A DNA stretch of 64,000 nt from Ancylobacter novellus DSM 506 (GCF_000092925.1 NC_014217.1:3534001-3598000), one strand, 5' to 3'; positions 1-9,027 are shown, counted from the stretch's first letter. The notes: generated by a model from the sequence alone, not told the origin. Program-made: numbers and translations.

Positions 1-152
1 TCGGCGGTGTCGAGGAAGTTGATGCCGCGGTCCAGCGCGTAGTCGAGCTGGGCGTGGCCCTCGGCCTCGCTGTTCTGCTGGCCGAACGTCATGGTGCCGA
101 GACAGATGGCGCTGACCTCGAGGCCGGTGCGGCCGAGCGGGCGGTATTGCAT
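1..152 (-). CDS. Aldo/keto reductase, Tas-like (N-terminal 50 residues only)
   Basis: This is the start of a gene that runs off the left edge. The 50 visible residues open MQYRPLGRTGLEVSAI and continue with LGTMTFGQQNSEAEGHAQLD and GINFLDTA. That is the usual N-terminus of NAD(P)H-dependent aldo/keto reductases, and the TMTFG-QNSEA stretch is like E. coli Tas. FLDTA holds the aspartate of the catalytic tetrad; the Tyr, Lys and His lie off the window. The substrate cannot be inferred. It is on the same strand as the acyltransferase to its right and its start lies about 95 bp from that gene's stop, so co-transcription is possible. Confidence 0.85.
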   Translation of the reverse strand, partial: MQYRPLGRTGLEVSAICLGTMTFGQQNSEAEGHAQLDYALDRGINFLDTA

Positions 153-247
153 GGGATGATTTTCGGGAATGTCAGGGACGGGTAGGCACGGATGGTAGGC
201 CCGAGCCTGCTGCCGGACAAGATGCCGGAAGCCGAACGCGGTGGCCT

Positions 248-2311
248 CTACAACCGCGATTTCGGCGCCATCCCCGCCGCCTGCTGGCTGCGCAGGCTGT
301 CCTCGATGTCGGCGAAGGCCGCCGTCATCGCCGGCGCCAGGAAGCTGGCGCCATAGGCGGAGATATGGTCGCGGTCCATGTAATAGCTGCCGTTGCGGTC
401 GCCCCAGATATAGCGCCCGTCGCGCTTGAAGGCCTCCTCCAGGGACAGCACCCAGACCCTGTCGCCCTTCAGCTTCTCCAGCACGCCCTTGGCGAAGGCC
501 AGACGCTTCTCGGCCACCCCAATGGGCGTCGAGGTCTCGAAGATCGCCGCCTCGAACTGCTCGTCGGAAAGTCCGCTGCCGATCCCGAGCAGGGCGGCCT
601 GCTGCAGGATCTTCTGCGGCAGCACCTGCTGTTCGGGCATCTGCTGGATCACGACCACCGCGACGCCGAGGTCGAGATAGTCCTTCACCGTGGCCGGCAC
701 ATGCGAGGCGAAGGTCTCGCGCGAGGCGGCGAGCGAGGGGAAATAGGGGTCGCCTTCCGGCGACAGCGCGAAGGAGCGGGCAGTCCCGGCGTCGTCCCAG
801 CCGGGATAGAGCGACCAGCGGGCGACCATCACGACGACGTCGTAATGCCCGTCCCGCACCGCCTGCATCTGCCGCCGGGTGACGTCCTCGCAGACACCGA
901 TGTCGAACACGCCACGCTGGATGGAGGTGTGGTTGATCGGCGGGCAGCTGCCGACGCCGAAATGGTAGACGGCGTTCTCCTTGCCGATCTCGGCGAAGGC
1001 CGGAAGGATGGCGTAGGAATGGCTGTCGCCGACCACCAGGATGCGCAGCTTCGGGTCCTTCGGCATGTAGATGGGGCAGAGGTCGGCGCGCGTCGCCAGA
1101 TCGCCCGGCCGCCGGCACTTGACGGCGAGCGTATGGGTGCGCACCGACGCCAGCAGCCGAGCCTCGCGGCTGCTGAGCTCGGGATTGGCGAGGCGGCTGG
1201 GAATGCCGCCGCTCGCGCTCGCATAGACGCCCATCACGGCGAAGACGACGCCGGCCGCCGAACACGCCGCGAACACGGTGCGCCGGCCCGGCAGCAGCGG
1301 GATGGGACGGCGGCGGAACGGCTGCTCGACGAAGCGCCAGCTGAAATAGGCCAGCACCAGCGACAGCGCCGCGAGGGCGAGCAGCAGCATGTCCGACGGC
1401 TCGCCCATGCTGCGGATACGGGCGAAGGCGAAGAGCGGCTGGTGCCAGAGATAGGCGCTGTAGCTGATCAGCCCGATGCCGACGAAGAGCGGCACCGACA
1501 GCAGGCGCGCGACCCATGTGCCCTGATGGCCGTAGAGCACGATCAGCGCCGCCCCGCCGACCGGCACGAGCGCCAGAAGGCTGGGGAACGGCGTGTAGCG
1601 GTCGAAGCGGAAGATCGCGAACAGGATCATTCCGAGCCCGAGCGCGCTCAACAGGTTGTTCGGCCTGGGCGCCCGGCTGGTGGCGATGAAGCCGCAGAGC
1701 GAGCCGACGAGCAGTTCCCAGATGCGGAACTGCGGCAGGTAGAAATTCGCCGCCGGCGCATAGCGCCAGCCCCATTCGGTGGCGAGGAGGCTGAGGACGG
1801 CGGTGGCAGCCACGCACCAGAACAGGAGACGGCGGCCGAAGCGCCAGAACACGGCGAGGGTGAGCGGAGCGAACAGGTAATATTGCTCCTCCACCGCCAG
1901 GCTCCAGGTGTGCAGCAGCGGCTTCAATTCGGCGGCCGCGGCGAAATAGCCGCCCTCCTCCCTCCAGAACAGGAAGTTGGACACGAAGAAGACGACGGAG
2001 ACCACGCTGCGGCCGAAATCCCTCAACTGCTCGGGAATCATCCAGAGCCAGGCAAAGGGGATGCAGGCCGCCATGACGAGAAACAGCGCGGGAAGAATAC
2101 GTCGCGCTCGTCGTTCGTAGAATCGGGCGATGGAGAATTCGCCGCGCTCGATCTCCGTCAGCAATATGACGGTGATCAGATAGCCGCTGATGACGAAGAA
2201 AATGTCGACGCCGACATAGCCGCCGCTGAAGACCTTGAAGCCGGCGTGAAACAAGATGACGGGAACGACGGCGACGGCCCGCAAACCGTCGATCTCGCTT
2301 CTATACTTCAT
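248..2311 (-). CDS. OafA/YrhL-type membrane acyltransferase with C-terminal SGNH domain
   Basis: A 687-aa inner-membrane protein. The first ~350 residues are a multi-spanning acyltransferase_3 domain: RSEIDGLRAVAV at the start, the catalytic His in LFHAG (residue 22), VISGYLIT, HTWSLAVEEQYYLF and WRFVEQPFRRR. The last ~280 residues form an SGNH hydrolase-like domain with GDSHSY near residue 425 and DRDHISAYGA near 643. Proteins of this two-domain layout O-acetylate surface polysaccharides; the membrane part passes the acyl group across and the periplasmic SGNH part transfers it. The acceptor glycan is unknown and there are no polysaccharide genes nearby. Start is ATG. Confidence 0.9.
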   Translation of the reverse strand: MKYRSEIDGLRAVAVVPVILFHAGFKVFSGGYVGVDIFFVISGYLITVILLTEIERGEFSIARFYERRARRILPALFLVMAACIPFAWLWMIPEQLRDFGRSVVSVVFFVSNFLFWREEGGYFAAAAELKPLLHTWSLAVEEQYYLFAPLTLAVFWRFGRRLLFWCVAATAVLSLLATEWGWRYAPAANFYLPQFRIWELLVGSLCGFIATSRAPRPNNLLSALGLGMILFAIFRFDRYTPFPSLLALVPVGGAALIVLYGHQGTWVARLLSVPLFVGIGLISYSAYLWHQPLFAFARIRSMGEPSDMLLLALAALSLVLAYFSWRFVEQPFRRRPIPLLPGRRTVFAACSAAGVVFAVMGVYASASGGIPSRLANPELSSREARLLASVRTHTLAVKCRRPGDLATRADLCPIYMPKDPKLRILVVGDSHSYAILPAFAEIGKENAVYHFGVGSCPPINHTSIQRGVFDIGVCEDVTRRQMQAVRDGHYDVVVMVARWSLYPGWDDAGTARSFALSPEGDPYFPSLAASRETFASHVPATVKDYLDLGVAVVVIQQMPEQQVLPQKILQQAALLGIGSGLSDEQFEAAIFETSTPIGVAEKRLAFAKGVLEKLKGDRVWVLSLEEAFKRDGRYIWGDRNGSYYMDRDHISAYGASFLAPAMTAAFADIEDSLRSQQAAGMAPKSRL

Positions 2312-2419
2312 ATTACCTCAGGGCACGCAATAAGCGCCGGCAGCAATCAAGTCCTTGCCATTCGTCATTAGCGTAGAGACGTGGGGACGTCGAGAGCGCG
2401 GGGGAGATGATCCCCGAGG

Positions 2420-3142
2420 TCAGTTCGCTTTTCCCGGCAGCGTGGCAAGAAAGCCTTCCACCGCCGGTAAGATGCGCGCCACGATGACATCGACGCCGGC
2501 GGCGGTGGGGTGAAGGCCGTCGGGCTGGTTGAGGTTGGGGTGGCCGGCCACGCCGTCGAGGAGGAAGGGGTAGAACTTCACGCCGTATTTCTCGGCCAGC
2601 CGCGGATAGATGGCGTCGAAGCTCTGCTTGTAGGCGGCGCCGAGATTGGGCGCGGCCTGCATGCCGATCAGCAGCACGGGGATGCCGCGCTGCTTGAGCC
2701 GGGCGAGGATGGCGTCGAGCGACTTCTCGGCGATGGCGGGGTCGAGCCCGCGCAGCATGTCGTTGGCGCCGAGTTCGAGGATCACCCCGCTCGTGCCGTC
2801 CGGCACCGACCAGTCGAGGCGGGCGAGGCCGGCACTGGTGGTGTCGCCGGAGACGCCGGCATTCTCGATCACGACATCGTGTCCCCCGGCCTTCAGCGCC
2901 GCCTCCAGCCGGGCGGGGAAGGCCTGGCTGGCGGGCAGGCCGTAGCCGGCGGTGAGGCTGTCGCCCAGCGCCACGAGGCGTAGCGGCGCCGCATGCGCGG
3001 GCAGCGCCAGCATGGTCAATCCTGCGAGAGCGGCGGCGAGGTGGAGCAATCGTGAGCGGGCCGTACCCTTCCGGAAACGCCGCAGCGCAGCATATTGTGC
3101 CGCAAAGTGCCGCCGCAGGCCGAGAAGCGAAAAGGAAGACAT
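2420..3142 (-). CDS. SGNH-family arylesterase/lysophospholipase (TesA-like)
   Basis: About 240 aa, with a hydrophobic N-terminal region ending LALPAHA-AP that looks like a Sec signal peptide, so probably periplasmic. SGNH blocks are clear: GDSLTAGYGLP (nucleophile Ser), GVSGDTTSAG (Gly), LGANDMLRG (Asn) and DGLHPTAAG (Asp, His). This matches multifunctional esterase/thioesterase I. The ATG chosen overlaps the start of the divergent ABC gene by two bases. A TTG further in (reading MLHLAAALAG) would give a more usual signal peptide length, so the exact start is uncertain. The esterase divergent from a YbbA/YbbP-like ABC pair is the same arrangement as E. coli tesA-ybbA-ybbP. Confidence 0.9.
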   Translation of the reverse strand: MSSFSLLGLRRHFAAQYAALRRFRKGTARSRLLHLAAALAGLTMLALPAHAAPLRLVALGDSLTAGYGLPASQAFPARLEAALKAGGHDVVIENAGVSGDTTSAGLARLDWSVPDGTSGVILELGANDMLRGLDPAIAEKSLDAILARLKQRGIPVLLIGMQAAPNLGAAYKQSFDAIYPRLAEKYGVKFYPFLLDGVAGHPNLNQPDGLHPTAAGVDVIVARILPAVEGFLATLPGKAN

Positions 3143-3860
3143 GCCGTCCAACTCCGAGATTGCGCCCGCCATCCGCCTCGACAAGGTGGAGCTCTCCCTC
3201 GGTGCCGGCGCGGCCCGCGTTCATATACTCAAGGGCGTGTCGCTCACCATAGGCCAGGGCGAGGCCGTCGGCCTGATCGGCCCGTCGGGCTCGGGCAAGT
3301 CGAGCCTGCTGATGGTGCTGGCCGGGCTGGAGCGCGCCGATTCCGGCACGGTGACCGTGGCCGGGCAGGGGCTGACCGGGCTCGACGAGGACGCGCTCGC
3401 CCGCTTCCGCGGCCGGCATGTCGGCATCGTGTTCCAGGCCTTCCACCTCATCCCGACCATGACCGCGATCGAGAACGTCGCCGTGCCGCTGGAGCTGGCC
3501 GGCCGCACCGACGCCTTCGCCCGTGCCGCGGCCGAGCTGACCGCGGTGGGGCTCGGCGCCCGCCTCGACCATTACCCGGCCCAGCTTTCCGGCGGCGAGC
3601 AGCAGCGCGTGGCGGTGGCCCGTGCCCTGGCGCCGGAGCCGCGCATCCTCGTCGCCGACGAGCCGACCGGCAATCTCGACGAGGCGACCGGCCGGCAGAT
3701 CATGGACCTCCTGTTCGAGGCGCAGGCGCGGCGCGGGGCGACGCTGGTCATCGTCACCCATGACCCGACGCTGGCGAAGCGCTGCGACCGCACCGTGCGG
3801 CTGCGCTCGGGCGCCATCGAGACCGAGGGCGCCGCGGCGCTCGCGGGGACGCCCGCATGA
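3141..3860 (+). CDS. ABC transporter ATP-binding protein, YbbA/LolD-like
   Basis: A 239-aa ATPase of the LolD/MacB/FtsE class. Walker A is GPSGSGKSS, the signature is LSGGEQQRVAVARAL, Walker B is ILVADEPTGNLD, and the H-loop is VTHD. The start at MPSNSEIAP follows an AAAGGAAG ribosome-binding site; the frame is open further upstream but that part lies over the divergent esterase. It overlaps the permease gene by ATGA, indicating translational coupling. With its neighbours it matches the E. coli YbbA-YbbP/TesA set, whose physiological substrate is not established. Confidence 0.9.
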   Translation: MPSNSEIAPAIRLDKVELSLGAGAARVHILKGVSLTIGQGEAVGLIGPSGSGKSSLLMVLAGLERADSGTVTVAGQGLTGLDEDALARFRGRHVGIVFQAFHLIPTMTAIENVAVPLELAGRTDAFARAAAELTAVGLGARLDHYPAQLSGGEQQRVAVARALAPEPRILVADEPTGNLDEATGRQIMDLLFEAQARRGATLVIVTHDPTLAKRCDRTVRLRSGAIETEGAAALAGTPA

Positions 3861-6460
3861 GCCTGGCGCAACTCTCGTCCTCCGCCGGCGAGGACAATCC
3901 TCCGGCGGCGCCCGGCCTGCCGGCCCGCTCCTCGCTGGCGCTGCGCTTCGCCCTGCGCGAATTGCGCGGGGGCCTGCGCGGCTTCGCCGTCTTCCTCGCC
4001 TGCCTGGCCTTGGGCGTTGCGGCGATCGCCGGCGTCGGCGCCTTCTCGCGGGCGCTGACCGACGGGCTGGGCCGCGAAGGCGCCGCGCTGCTCGGCGGCG
4101 ATGCCGCCTTCGCTTTGGTCCAGCGCGAGGCGAGCCCGGAGGAATACCGGCTGATCGCTGCCGGCGGCCAGGTCTCCACCGTCGCCACTACCCGCGCCAT
4201 GGCGCGGGCCGGCGAGGGCGACAGGCTGGAAGCGACGCTCGCCGAGGTGAAGGCGGTGGACGGCGCCTATCCGATGGTCGGCACGCTGGAGCTCGAGCCG
4301 GCGCAGCCGCTCGCTGAAGCGCTGCGCCCGCGCGACGGGACCTTCGGCGCCGTCGCTGATCCCGCGCTCGCCGAGCGGCTCGGCCTCAAGCCCGGCGACC
4401 GCTTCCAGGTCGGCGACGCCCAGCTCACGCTCGCCGGCACCATCCTGCGCGAGCCCGACGCGCTCTCCACCGGCATCGGCTTCGGCCCGCGGCTGATGAT
4501 CTCGCTCGACGCGCTGCGCGCCACCAACCTTCTCCAGCCCGGCAGCCTGGTGCGCTGGCAGTACCGGGTGAGGATGACCGATCCGGCGGGCCTCGCCGCC
4601 TTCGTCGAACAGGTGCGGCATGGCGCGCCGGAGGCCGGCTTCGAGGTCCGCACCCGCGAGGCGGCCGCGCCGCGGCTGGAAACCAATGTCCGGCGCTTCA
4701 CCGAATACCTGACCCTCGTCGGCCTCACCGCGCTCTTGGTCGGCGGCGTCGGCGTCGCCAATGCGGTCAAGAGCCATCTCGACGCCAAGCGCAGCGTCAT
4801 CGCCACGCTGAAGAGCCTGGGCGCGCCCAGCGGCACGGTGTTCGCCATCTACCTCGCCGAGGTCGGGCTGATCGCCTTGGTCGGCATCGTCATCGGCCTC
4901 GTCGTCGGCTCGGCCCTGCCCTTCGCCGCCAACGCGGCCTTCGGCTATCTGCTGCCGATCCCGATCGAGCCCACGATCCAGCCGATGGCGCTGGCGCTGG
5001 CCTTCGCCTATGGCGTGCTGATCGCGCTCGCCTTCGCCATGTGGCCGCTCGGCATGTCGCACGACGTGCCGGTCTCCGGCCTGTTCCGCGACCAGGTCGA
5101 GACCGGCCGCCGCCGGCCGCGCCTCGTCTATCTCCTGCTGACGGCGCTGGCCGTCCTCGCCCTCGCCGGGCTGGCGATCGCCGCCTCCGAGGAGCGGCGG
5201 GTGGCGATCTACTATCTCGCCGCCGCCGCCAGCGTGCTGATCGTGCTGCGCCTCGTCGGCCTCGGCATCATGGCGCTGGCCCGCCGGCTGCCGCGCCCGC
5301 GCTCCACCACGCTGCGCCTGGCGCTGGCCAACATCCACCGGCCGGCGGCGCTGACCCCGACCATCGTGCTCTCGCTCGGCCTCGGCCTGACGCTGCTGGT
5401 CACGCTGGCGCTCATCGACCGCAGCCTGACCCGCGAGCTCACCTCCCGGCTGCCGCACGAGGCGCCGAGCTTCTTCTTCCTGGACATACAGAGCGGCGAG
5501 ACCGACCGCTTCGCCGCCTATCTCAAGCAGAAGGCGCCGCAGGGCGAGGTCGAGGTCGTGCCCATGCTGCGCGGGCGCATCATCACGCTGGGCGACCGCG
5601 CGGCGGAGGACATCACCCCGCCGCCGGAATTCGCCTGGGTGCTCTCCTCCGACCGCGGCATCACCTATTCGCAGGACCTGCCGGAAGGCTCCGTGCTCGC
5701 CGCCGGCGAATGGTGGCCGCCGGATTATTCCGGCCCGCCGCTGGTCTCCTTCGAGCGCGAGATCGCCGACGCCTTCGGGCTGAAGATCGGCGACAAGGTC
5801 ACGGTCAACGTGCTCGGCCGCTCCATCACCGCGACCATCGCCAATCTGCGCGACGTGGAGTGGGAGCGGCTCGCCATCAACTTCGTCATGGTGTTCTCGC
5901 CCAACAGCTTCGCCGGCGCGCCGCACACCTCGCTCGCCACGCTTGCCGTGCCGGACGGCGGCGACCCGGCGGCCGAGCGCGCCATCGCCCGCGCCGTGGC
6001 GACCGATTTTCCCGCCGTCACCGCGGTGCGGGTGAAGGAGGCGCTGGAAACCATCGGCGAGATCGTCTCCAACCTGCTCATCGCCATAAGGGCGGCGAGC
6101 CTCGTCGCCCTGCTCGCCAGCGTGCTGGTGCTCGCCGGGGCGCTGGCGGCGGGCCAGCACCACCGCGTCTACGACGCGGTGATCCTGAAGACGCTCGGCG
6201 CCACGCGCCTGCGCCTCGTCGGTGCCTATGCGCTGGAATATGCCGCGCTCGGCCTCGTGACCGCCGCCGTCGCCGTCGGCGCCGGCACGGCGGCCGCCTA
6301 TGTCGTCGTGGTGATGGTGATGGAGCTCGCCTTCGGCTGGTCGAGCGCGGCGGCGCTCGGGGCGGTCGCGGTGGCTCTGGTGCTCACCATCGGCTTCGGG
6401 CTGATCGGCACCTGGCGGGCGCTCGGGCAGAAGCCGGCGCGCATCCTGCGGCATCTCTGA
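3857..6460 (+). CDS. ABC transporter permease, YbbP-like (two FtsX domains)
   Basis: An 867-aa integral membrane protein, start ATG overlapping the ATPase stop. There is an N-terminal TM helix near residues 38-60, a periplasmic segment, a first FtsX-type core of three TMs around 285-410, further TMs around 430-520, a second large extracytoplasmic part, and a final three-TM FtsX core around 740-860 ending in TWRALGQKPARIL. This duplicated layout and length are those of the YbbP family, not the shorter LolC/E or MacB proteins. It is expected to work with the preceding ATPase. A perfect hairpin follows the stop. Confidence 0.9.
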   Translation: MSLAQLSSSAGEDNPPAAPGLPARSSLALRFALRELRGGLRGFAVFLACLALGVAAIAGVGAFSRALTDGLGREGAALLGGDAAFALVQREASPEEYRLIAAGGQVSTVATTRAMARAGEGDRLEATLAEVKAVDGAYPMVGTLELEPAQPLAEALRPRDGTFGAVADPALAERLGLKPGDRFQVGDAQLTLAGTILREPDALSTGIGFGPRLMISLDALRATNLLQPGSLVRWQYRVRMTDPAGLAAFVEQVRHGAPEAGFEVRTREAAAPRLETNVRRFTEYLTLVGLTALLVGGVGVANAVKSHLDAKRSVIATLKSLGAPSGTVFAIYLAEVGLIALVGIVIGLVVGSALPFAANAAFGYLLPIPIEPTIQPMALALAFAYGVLIALAFAMWPLGMSHDVPVSGLFRDQVETGRRRPRLVYLLLTALAVLALAGLAIAASEERRVAIYYLAAAASVLIVLRLVGLGIMALARRLPRPRSTTLRLALANIHRPAALTPTIVLSLGLGLTLLVTLALIDRSLTRELTSRLPHEAPSFFFLDIQSGETDRFAAYLKQKAPQGEVEVVPMLRGRIITLGDRAAEDITPPPEFAWVLSSDRGITYSQDLPEGSVLAAGEWWPPDYSGPPLVSFEREIADAFGLKIGDKVTVNVLGRSITATIANLRDVEWERLAINFVMVFSPNSFAGAPHTSLATLAVPDGGDPAAERAIARAVATDFPAVTAVRVKEALETIGEIVSNLLIAIRAASLVALLASVLVLAGALAAGQHHRVYDAVILKTLGATRLRLVGAYALEYAALGLVTAAVAVGAGTAAAYVVVVMVMELAFGWSSAAALGAVAVALVLTIGFGLIGTWRALGQKPARILRHL

Positions 6461-6463
6461 GCC

Positions 6464-6497
6464 CTTTCCGTTCGGATGGAACCATCCGAACGGAAAG
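6464..6497. terminator. Perfect 16-bp inverted repeat after the YbbP-like gene
   Basis: The arm CTTTCCGTTCGGATGG is followed, after AA, by its exact reverse complement. It begins four bases after the permease stop. There is no T-run, so it may act as an RNA-stabilising hairpin, a factor-assisted terminator or a short dispersed palindrome. I see no second copy of the whole element in this window, though TTCCGTTCGG recurs about 110 bp downstream. Confidence 0.6.
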
Positions 6498-6676
6498 AAG
6501 TGCTCTCGCTTCAATAAGCTGGATCGCACGCCGGCTCTGCCGCTGGGTCAATCCTGTCGCAAACTTCACTTGCGGCAGGGCGGAGCGCCCCTCATATTCC
6601 ACATGATTTTCCGTTCGGCCGTCCGGCACTCCGTCGGGCGCGGCGGAACAAGGGGTTATCGGGAGAGGATCCGACC

Positions 6677-7459
6677 ATGTCCGACTTTAACCGCAACGTC
6701 TCCGTGCCGCGCTTCGGGGCGACGGCGGCGCGGACGCAGGCCGAGATCGACCTGGGCCTGCGCTCCTACATGCTGCGCGTCTACAACTACATGACGCTCG
6801 GCCTCGCCATCACCGGCGCGGCGGCGCTCGGCATCTACATGCTCGCCGTCTCCGACGTGCCGACCCAGGCCGCCATCGCGCCCGGCGTCTATCTCACGCA
6901 GTTCGGCGTCGCCATGTTCTTCAGCCCGCTGCGCTGGGTGGTGATGCTCGCCCCGCTCGCCGCGGTGTTCTTCCTCAGCTTCCGGGTCGACCGGCTCAGC
7001 GTCGGCGCCGCCCAGGGCATCTTCTGGCTCTATGCCGGCCTCGTCGGCGTGTCGCTCGCCAGCATCTTCCTGGTCTATGCGCATGAGAGCATCGTCCGCG
7101 TGTTCTTCATCACCGCGGCAACCTTCGGCGGCCTCAGCCTCTACGGCTACACCACGACCCGCAGCCTCTCGGGCATGGGCTCGTTCCTGATCATGGGCCT
7201 GATCGGCATCATCATCGCGTCGCTGGTGAACATCTTCCTCGGCTCGTCGATGCTGCAGTTCGTCATCTCGGTGGTGGGCGTGCTGGTGTTCGCCGGCCTC
7301 ACCGCCTACGACACCCAGCGCATCAAGGAGATGTACTTCGCCGGCGACGACGACGTGGTCGCGGGCCGCAAGGCGATCATGGGTGCGCTCACCCTCTATC
7401 TCGACTTCATCAACCTGTTCCTGATGCTGCTGCAGCTGTTCGGCAACCGCAACAACTGA
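6677..7459 (+). CDS. Bax inhibitor-1/YccA family membrane protein
   Basis: 260 aa with about seven TM helices (starting near residue 40 and ending at the C-terminus FINLFLMLLQLFGNRNN). Family features include the TAYDTQRIKEMY segment near residue 215 and DFINLFLMLLQLF at the end. Members of UPF0005/BI-1 are inner-membrane proteins of uncertain function; E. coli YccA modulates the FtsH protease and others act as pH-sensitive Ca2+ leak channels. A GGGAGAGGA ribosome-binding site precedes the ATG. Single gene, closed by a strong terminator. Confidence 0.95.
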   Translation: MSDFNRNVSVPRFGATAARTQAEIDLGLRSYMLRVYNYMTLGLAITGAAALGIYMLAVSDVPTQAAIAPGVYLTQFGVAMFFSPLRWVVMLAPLAAVFFLSFRVDRLSVGAAQGIFWLYAGLVGVSLASIFLVYAHESIVRVFFITAATFGGLSLYGYTTTRSLSGMGSFLIMGLIGIIIASLVNIFLGSSMLQFVISVVGVLVFAGLTAYDTQRIKEMYFAGDDDVVAGRKAIMGALTLYLDFINLFLMLLQLFGNRNN

Positions 7460-7486
7460 CGCTCCTTCGGGACGGCCTGAACGACG

Positions 7487-7513
7487 AAGCCCCGGCGCGA
7501 GCCGGGGCTTTTT
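7487..7513 (+). terminator. Rho-independent terminator of the BI-1 family gene
   Basis: The arm AAGCCCCGGC, loop GCGA and arm GCCGGGGCTT run into TTTG. The 10-bp perfect stem sits 28 bp after the stop codon. Confidence 0.9.
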
Positions 7514-7655
7514 GCTTTTGGGGATCCGCGTCTTCGCACGGCGGTTATGTTCGCATCAGATATTTTCATCGGCGGCCGTGGTTGTCCCGACCGACCGCCG
7601 CCCTTATTCCCATCGACGCCTGCCGTAACGGCAGACACGCCAGCGAGGGATCCCT

Positions 7656-8114
7656 ATGTCCGATACGCCCACGCAGCCCCAATCCGCCCCGCCCAGGATG
7701 ATCTTCGTCAACCTGCCGGTGCGCGACCTCGACCGCGCCATCGCCTTCTACGAGGCCGTCGGGGCGACGAAGAACCCGCAATTCTCCGACGACACCGCCG
7801 CCTGCATGGTGATCTCCGAGACCATCTTCGTCATGGTGCTCACCCATCCGAAGTTCGCGCAGTTCACGCCCAAGCCCATCGCCGACGCGCACGCCTCGAG
7901 CCAGGTGCTGATCGCGCTTTCCATGGACGGGCGCGAGGCGGTGGATGCCGTGGTGACGAATGCCGTCGCCGCCGGCGGCAAGGCCGATCCCGGCCCGGTG
8001 CAGGATCTCGGCTTCATGTATTCGCGCAGCTTCGAGGACCCGGACGGGCACATCTGGGAGGCGGTCTGGATGAACATGCAGGCCGCCGACGCCGGCACGG
8101 CCGAAGCGTACTGA
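7656..8114 (+). CDS. VOC-superfamily (glyoxalase/bleomycin resistance-like) protein
   Basis: 152 aa. IFVNLPVRDLDRAIAFYEAVG at the start and DPDGHIWEAVWMN at the end are the hallmarks of the paired beta-alpha-beta-beta-beta VOC fold, with an acidic ligand in the last strand. The catalytic activity cannot be read from sequence: the superfamily includes lyases, dioxygenases and drug-binding proteins. First of three small genes that follow each other at short spacing on this strand. Confidence 0.85.
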   Translation: MSDTPTQPQSAPPRMIFVNLPVRDLDRAIAFYEAVGATKNPQFSDDTAACMVISETIFVMVLTHPKFAQFTPKPIADAHASSQVLIALSMDGREAVDAVVTNAVAAGGKADPGPVQDLGFMYSRSFEDPDGHIWEAVWMNMQAADAGTAEAY

Positions 8115-8149
8115 TCCACGTCCCGATCCAAGAAACGCAGGAGGAAACC

Positions 8150-8515
8150 ATGAGCTACGTCGACGGCTTCGTCCTCGCGGTGCCGACCGCGAAGAAGGAC
8201 GACTACCGCATCCTCGCCGCGAAATGCGCGCCGATCTTCATCGACCATGGCGCCCAGCATGTCATGGAATGCTGGGGCGACGACATACCGGACGGCAAGG
8301 TCACCGACTTCCGCATGGCGGTGAAGGCGACGCCGGAGGAGAGCGTGGTGTTCTCCTGGATCGTGTGGCCCTCGAAGGAGACGCGCGATGCCGGCATGAA
8401 GGCCTTCATGGACGACCCGCGCCTGAAGGAGATGGGCGACACGCCGCCCTTCGACGGCCAGCGCATGATCTTCGGCGGCTTCGCGCCGATCGTCGACGAG
8501 GCGAAGGCGGCCTGA
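8150..8515 (+). CDS. DUF1428 family protein
   Basis: 121 aa, start MSYVDGFVLAVPT after a CAGGAGGAAAC ribosome-binding site. The sequence has WGDDIPDGKVTDF, VVFSWIVWPSKETRD and FDGQRMIFGGF, which are characteristic of DUF1428 (YbaA-like), a dimeric alpha-beta barrel fold related to ABM proteins with no proven function. It lies between two VOC-type genes, 35 bp after the first. Confidence 0.88.
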   Translation: MSYVDGFVLAVPTAKKDDYRILAAKCAPIFIDHGAQHVMECWGDDIPDGKVTDFRMAVKATPEESVVFSWIVWPSKETRDAGMKAFMDDPRLKEMGDTPPFDGQRMIFGGFAPIVDEAKAA

Positions 8516-8553
8516 CCGCACCTCGTCCGTTACATTCCGGGAAGGAGAGAGCG

Positions 8554-9027
8554 ATGGAGCCCATCCGCACCTGCCTGTGGTTCGACGGCAAGGCCGAGGA
8601 AGCCGCCGGCTTCTACGTCTCGCTGCTGCCGAACTCCCATATGGAATCCGTCACCCGCTCCCCCGTCGACACGCCCGGCTGCAAGGCGGGCGACGTCATC
8701 GCGACGGCGTTCACGCTCAACGGCGCCCCCTATATGGGCCTCAATGGCGGGCCGGGCTTTCCCTTCACCCAGGCGGTCTCGCTCATGGTGGCCTGCGACA
8801 GCCAGGAGGAGATCGACCGGCTGTGGGACGCCCTGTCGGACGGCGGCACGCCGCTGCAATGCGGCTGGATCGTCGACCGCTACGGCCTGCACTGGCAGAT
8901 CACGCCGCGCGCGCTGCTGGCCATGATCCAGGACCCTGATCCCGCCAAGGCCAGGCGGGCGATGGAAGCGATGTTCACCATGGTGAAGCTCGACATCGCC
9001 GCGCTGGAAGCCGCCTATCGCGGCTGA
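8554..9027 (+). CDS. VOC family protein, PhnB-like
   Basis: 157 aa, ATG after GGAAGGAGAG. IRTCLWFDGKAEEAAGFYVS at the start, AFTLNGAPYMGLNGGPGF in the middle and WIVDRYGLHWQITP near the end identify the PhnB/3-demethylubiquinone-methyltransferase-like VOC subfamily. Despite the old family name these are not methyltransferases, and the substrate is unknown. It is the third of the trio with the VOC and DUF1428 genes; such proteins commonly occur together in alphaproteobacteria. Confidence 0.88.
   Translation: MEPIRTCLWFDGKAEEAAGFYVSLLPNSHMESVTRSPVDTPGCKAGDVIATAFTLNGAPYMGLNGGPGFPFTQAVSLMVACDSQEEIDRLWDALSDGGTPLQCGWIVDRYGLHWQITPRALLAMIQDPDPAKARRAMEAMFTMVKLDIAALEAAYRG

Noticed and set aside
365..2371. 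A long open frame antisense to the acyltransferase, and similar long antisense frames at 3572-6529, 11217-13238, 23172-25475, 38580-40190 and 53402-55828
   Set aside because: In GC-rich DNA with strong third-position bias the opposite strand is often open. These frames translate to Arg/Gly/Ala/His-rich nonsense without motifs, while the genes opposite have clear families.
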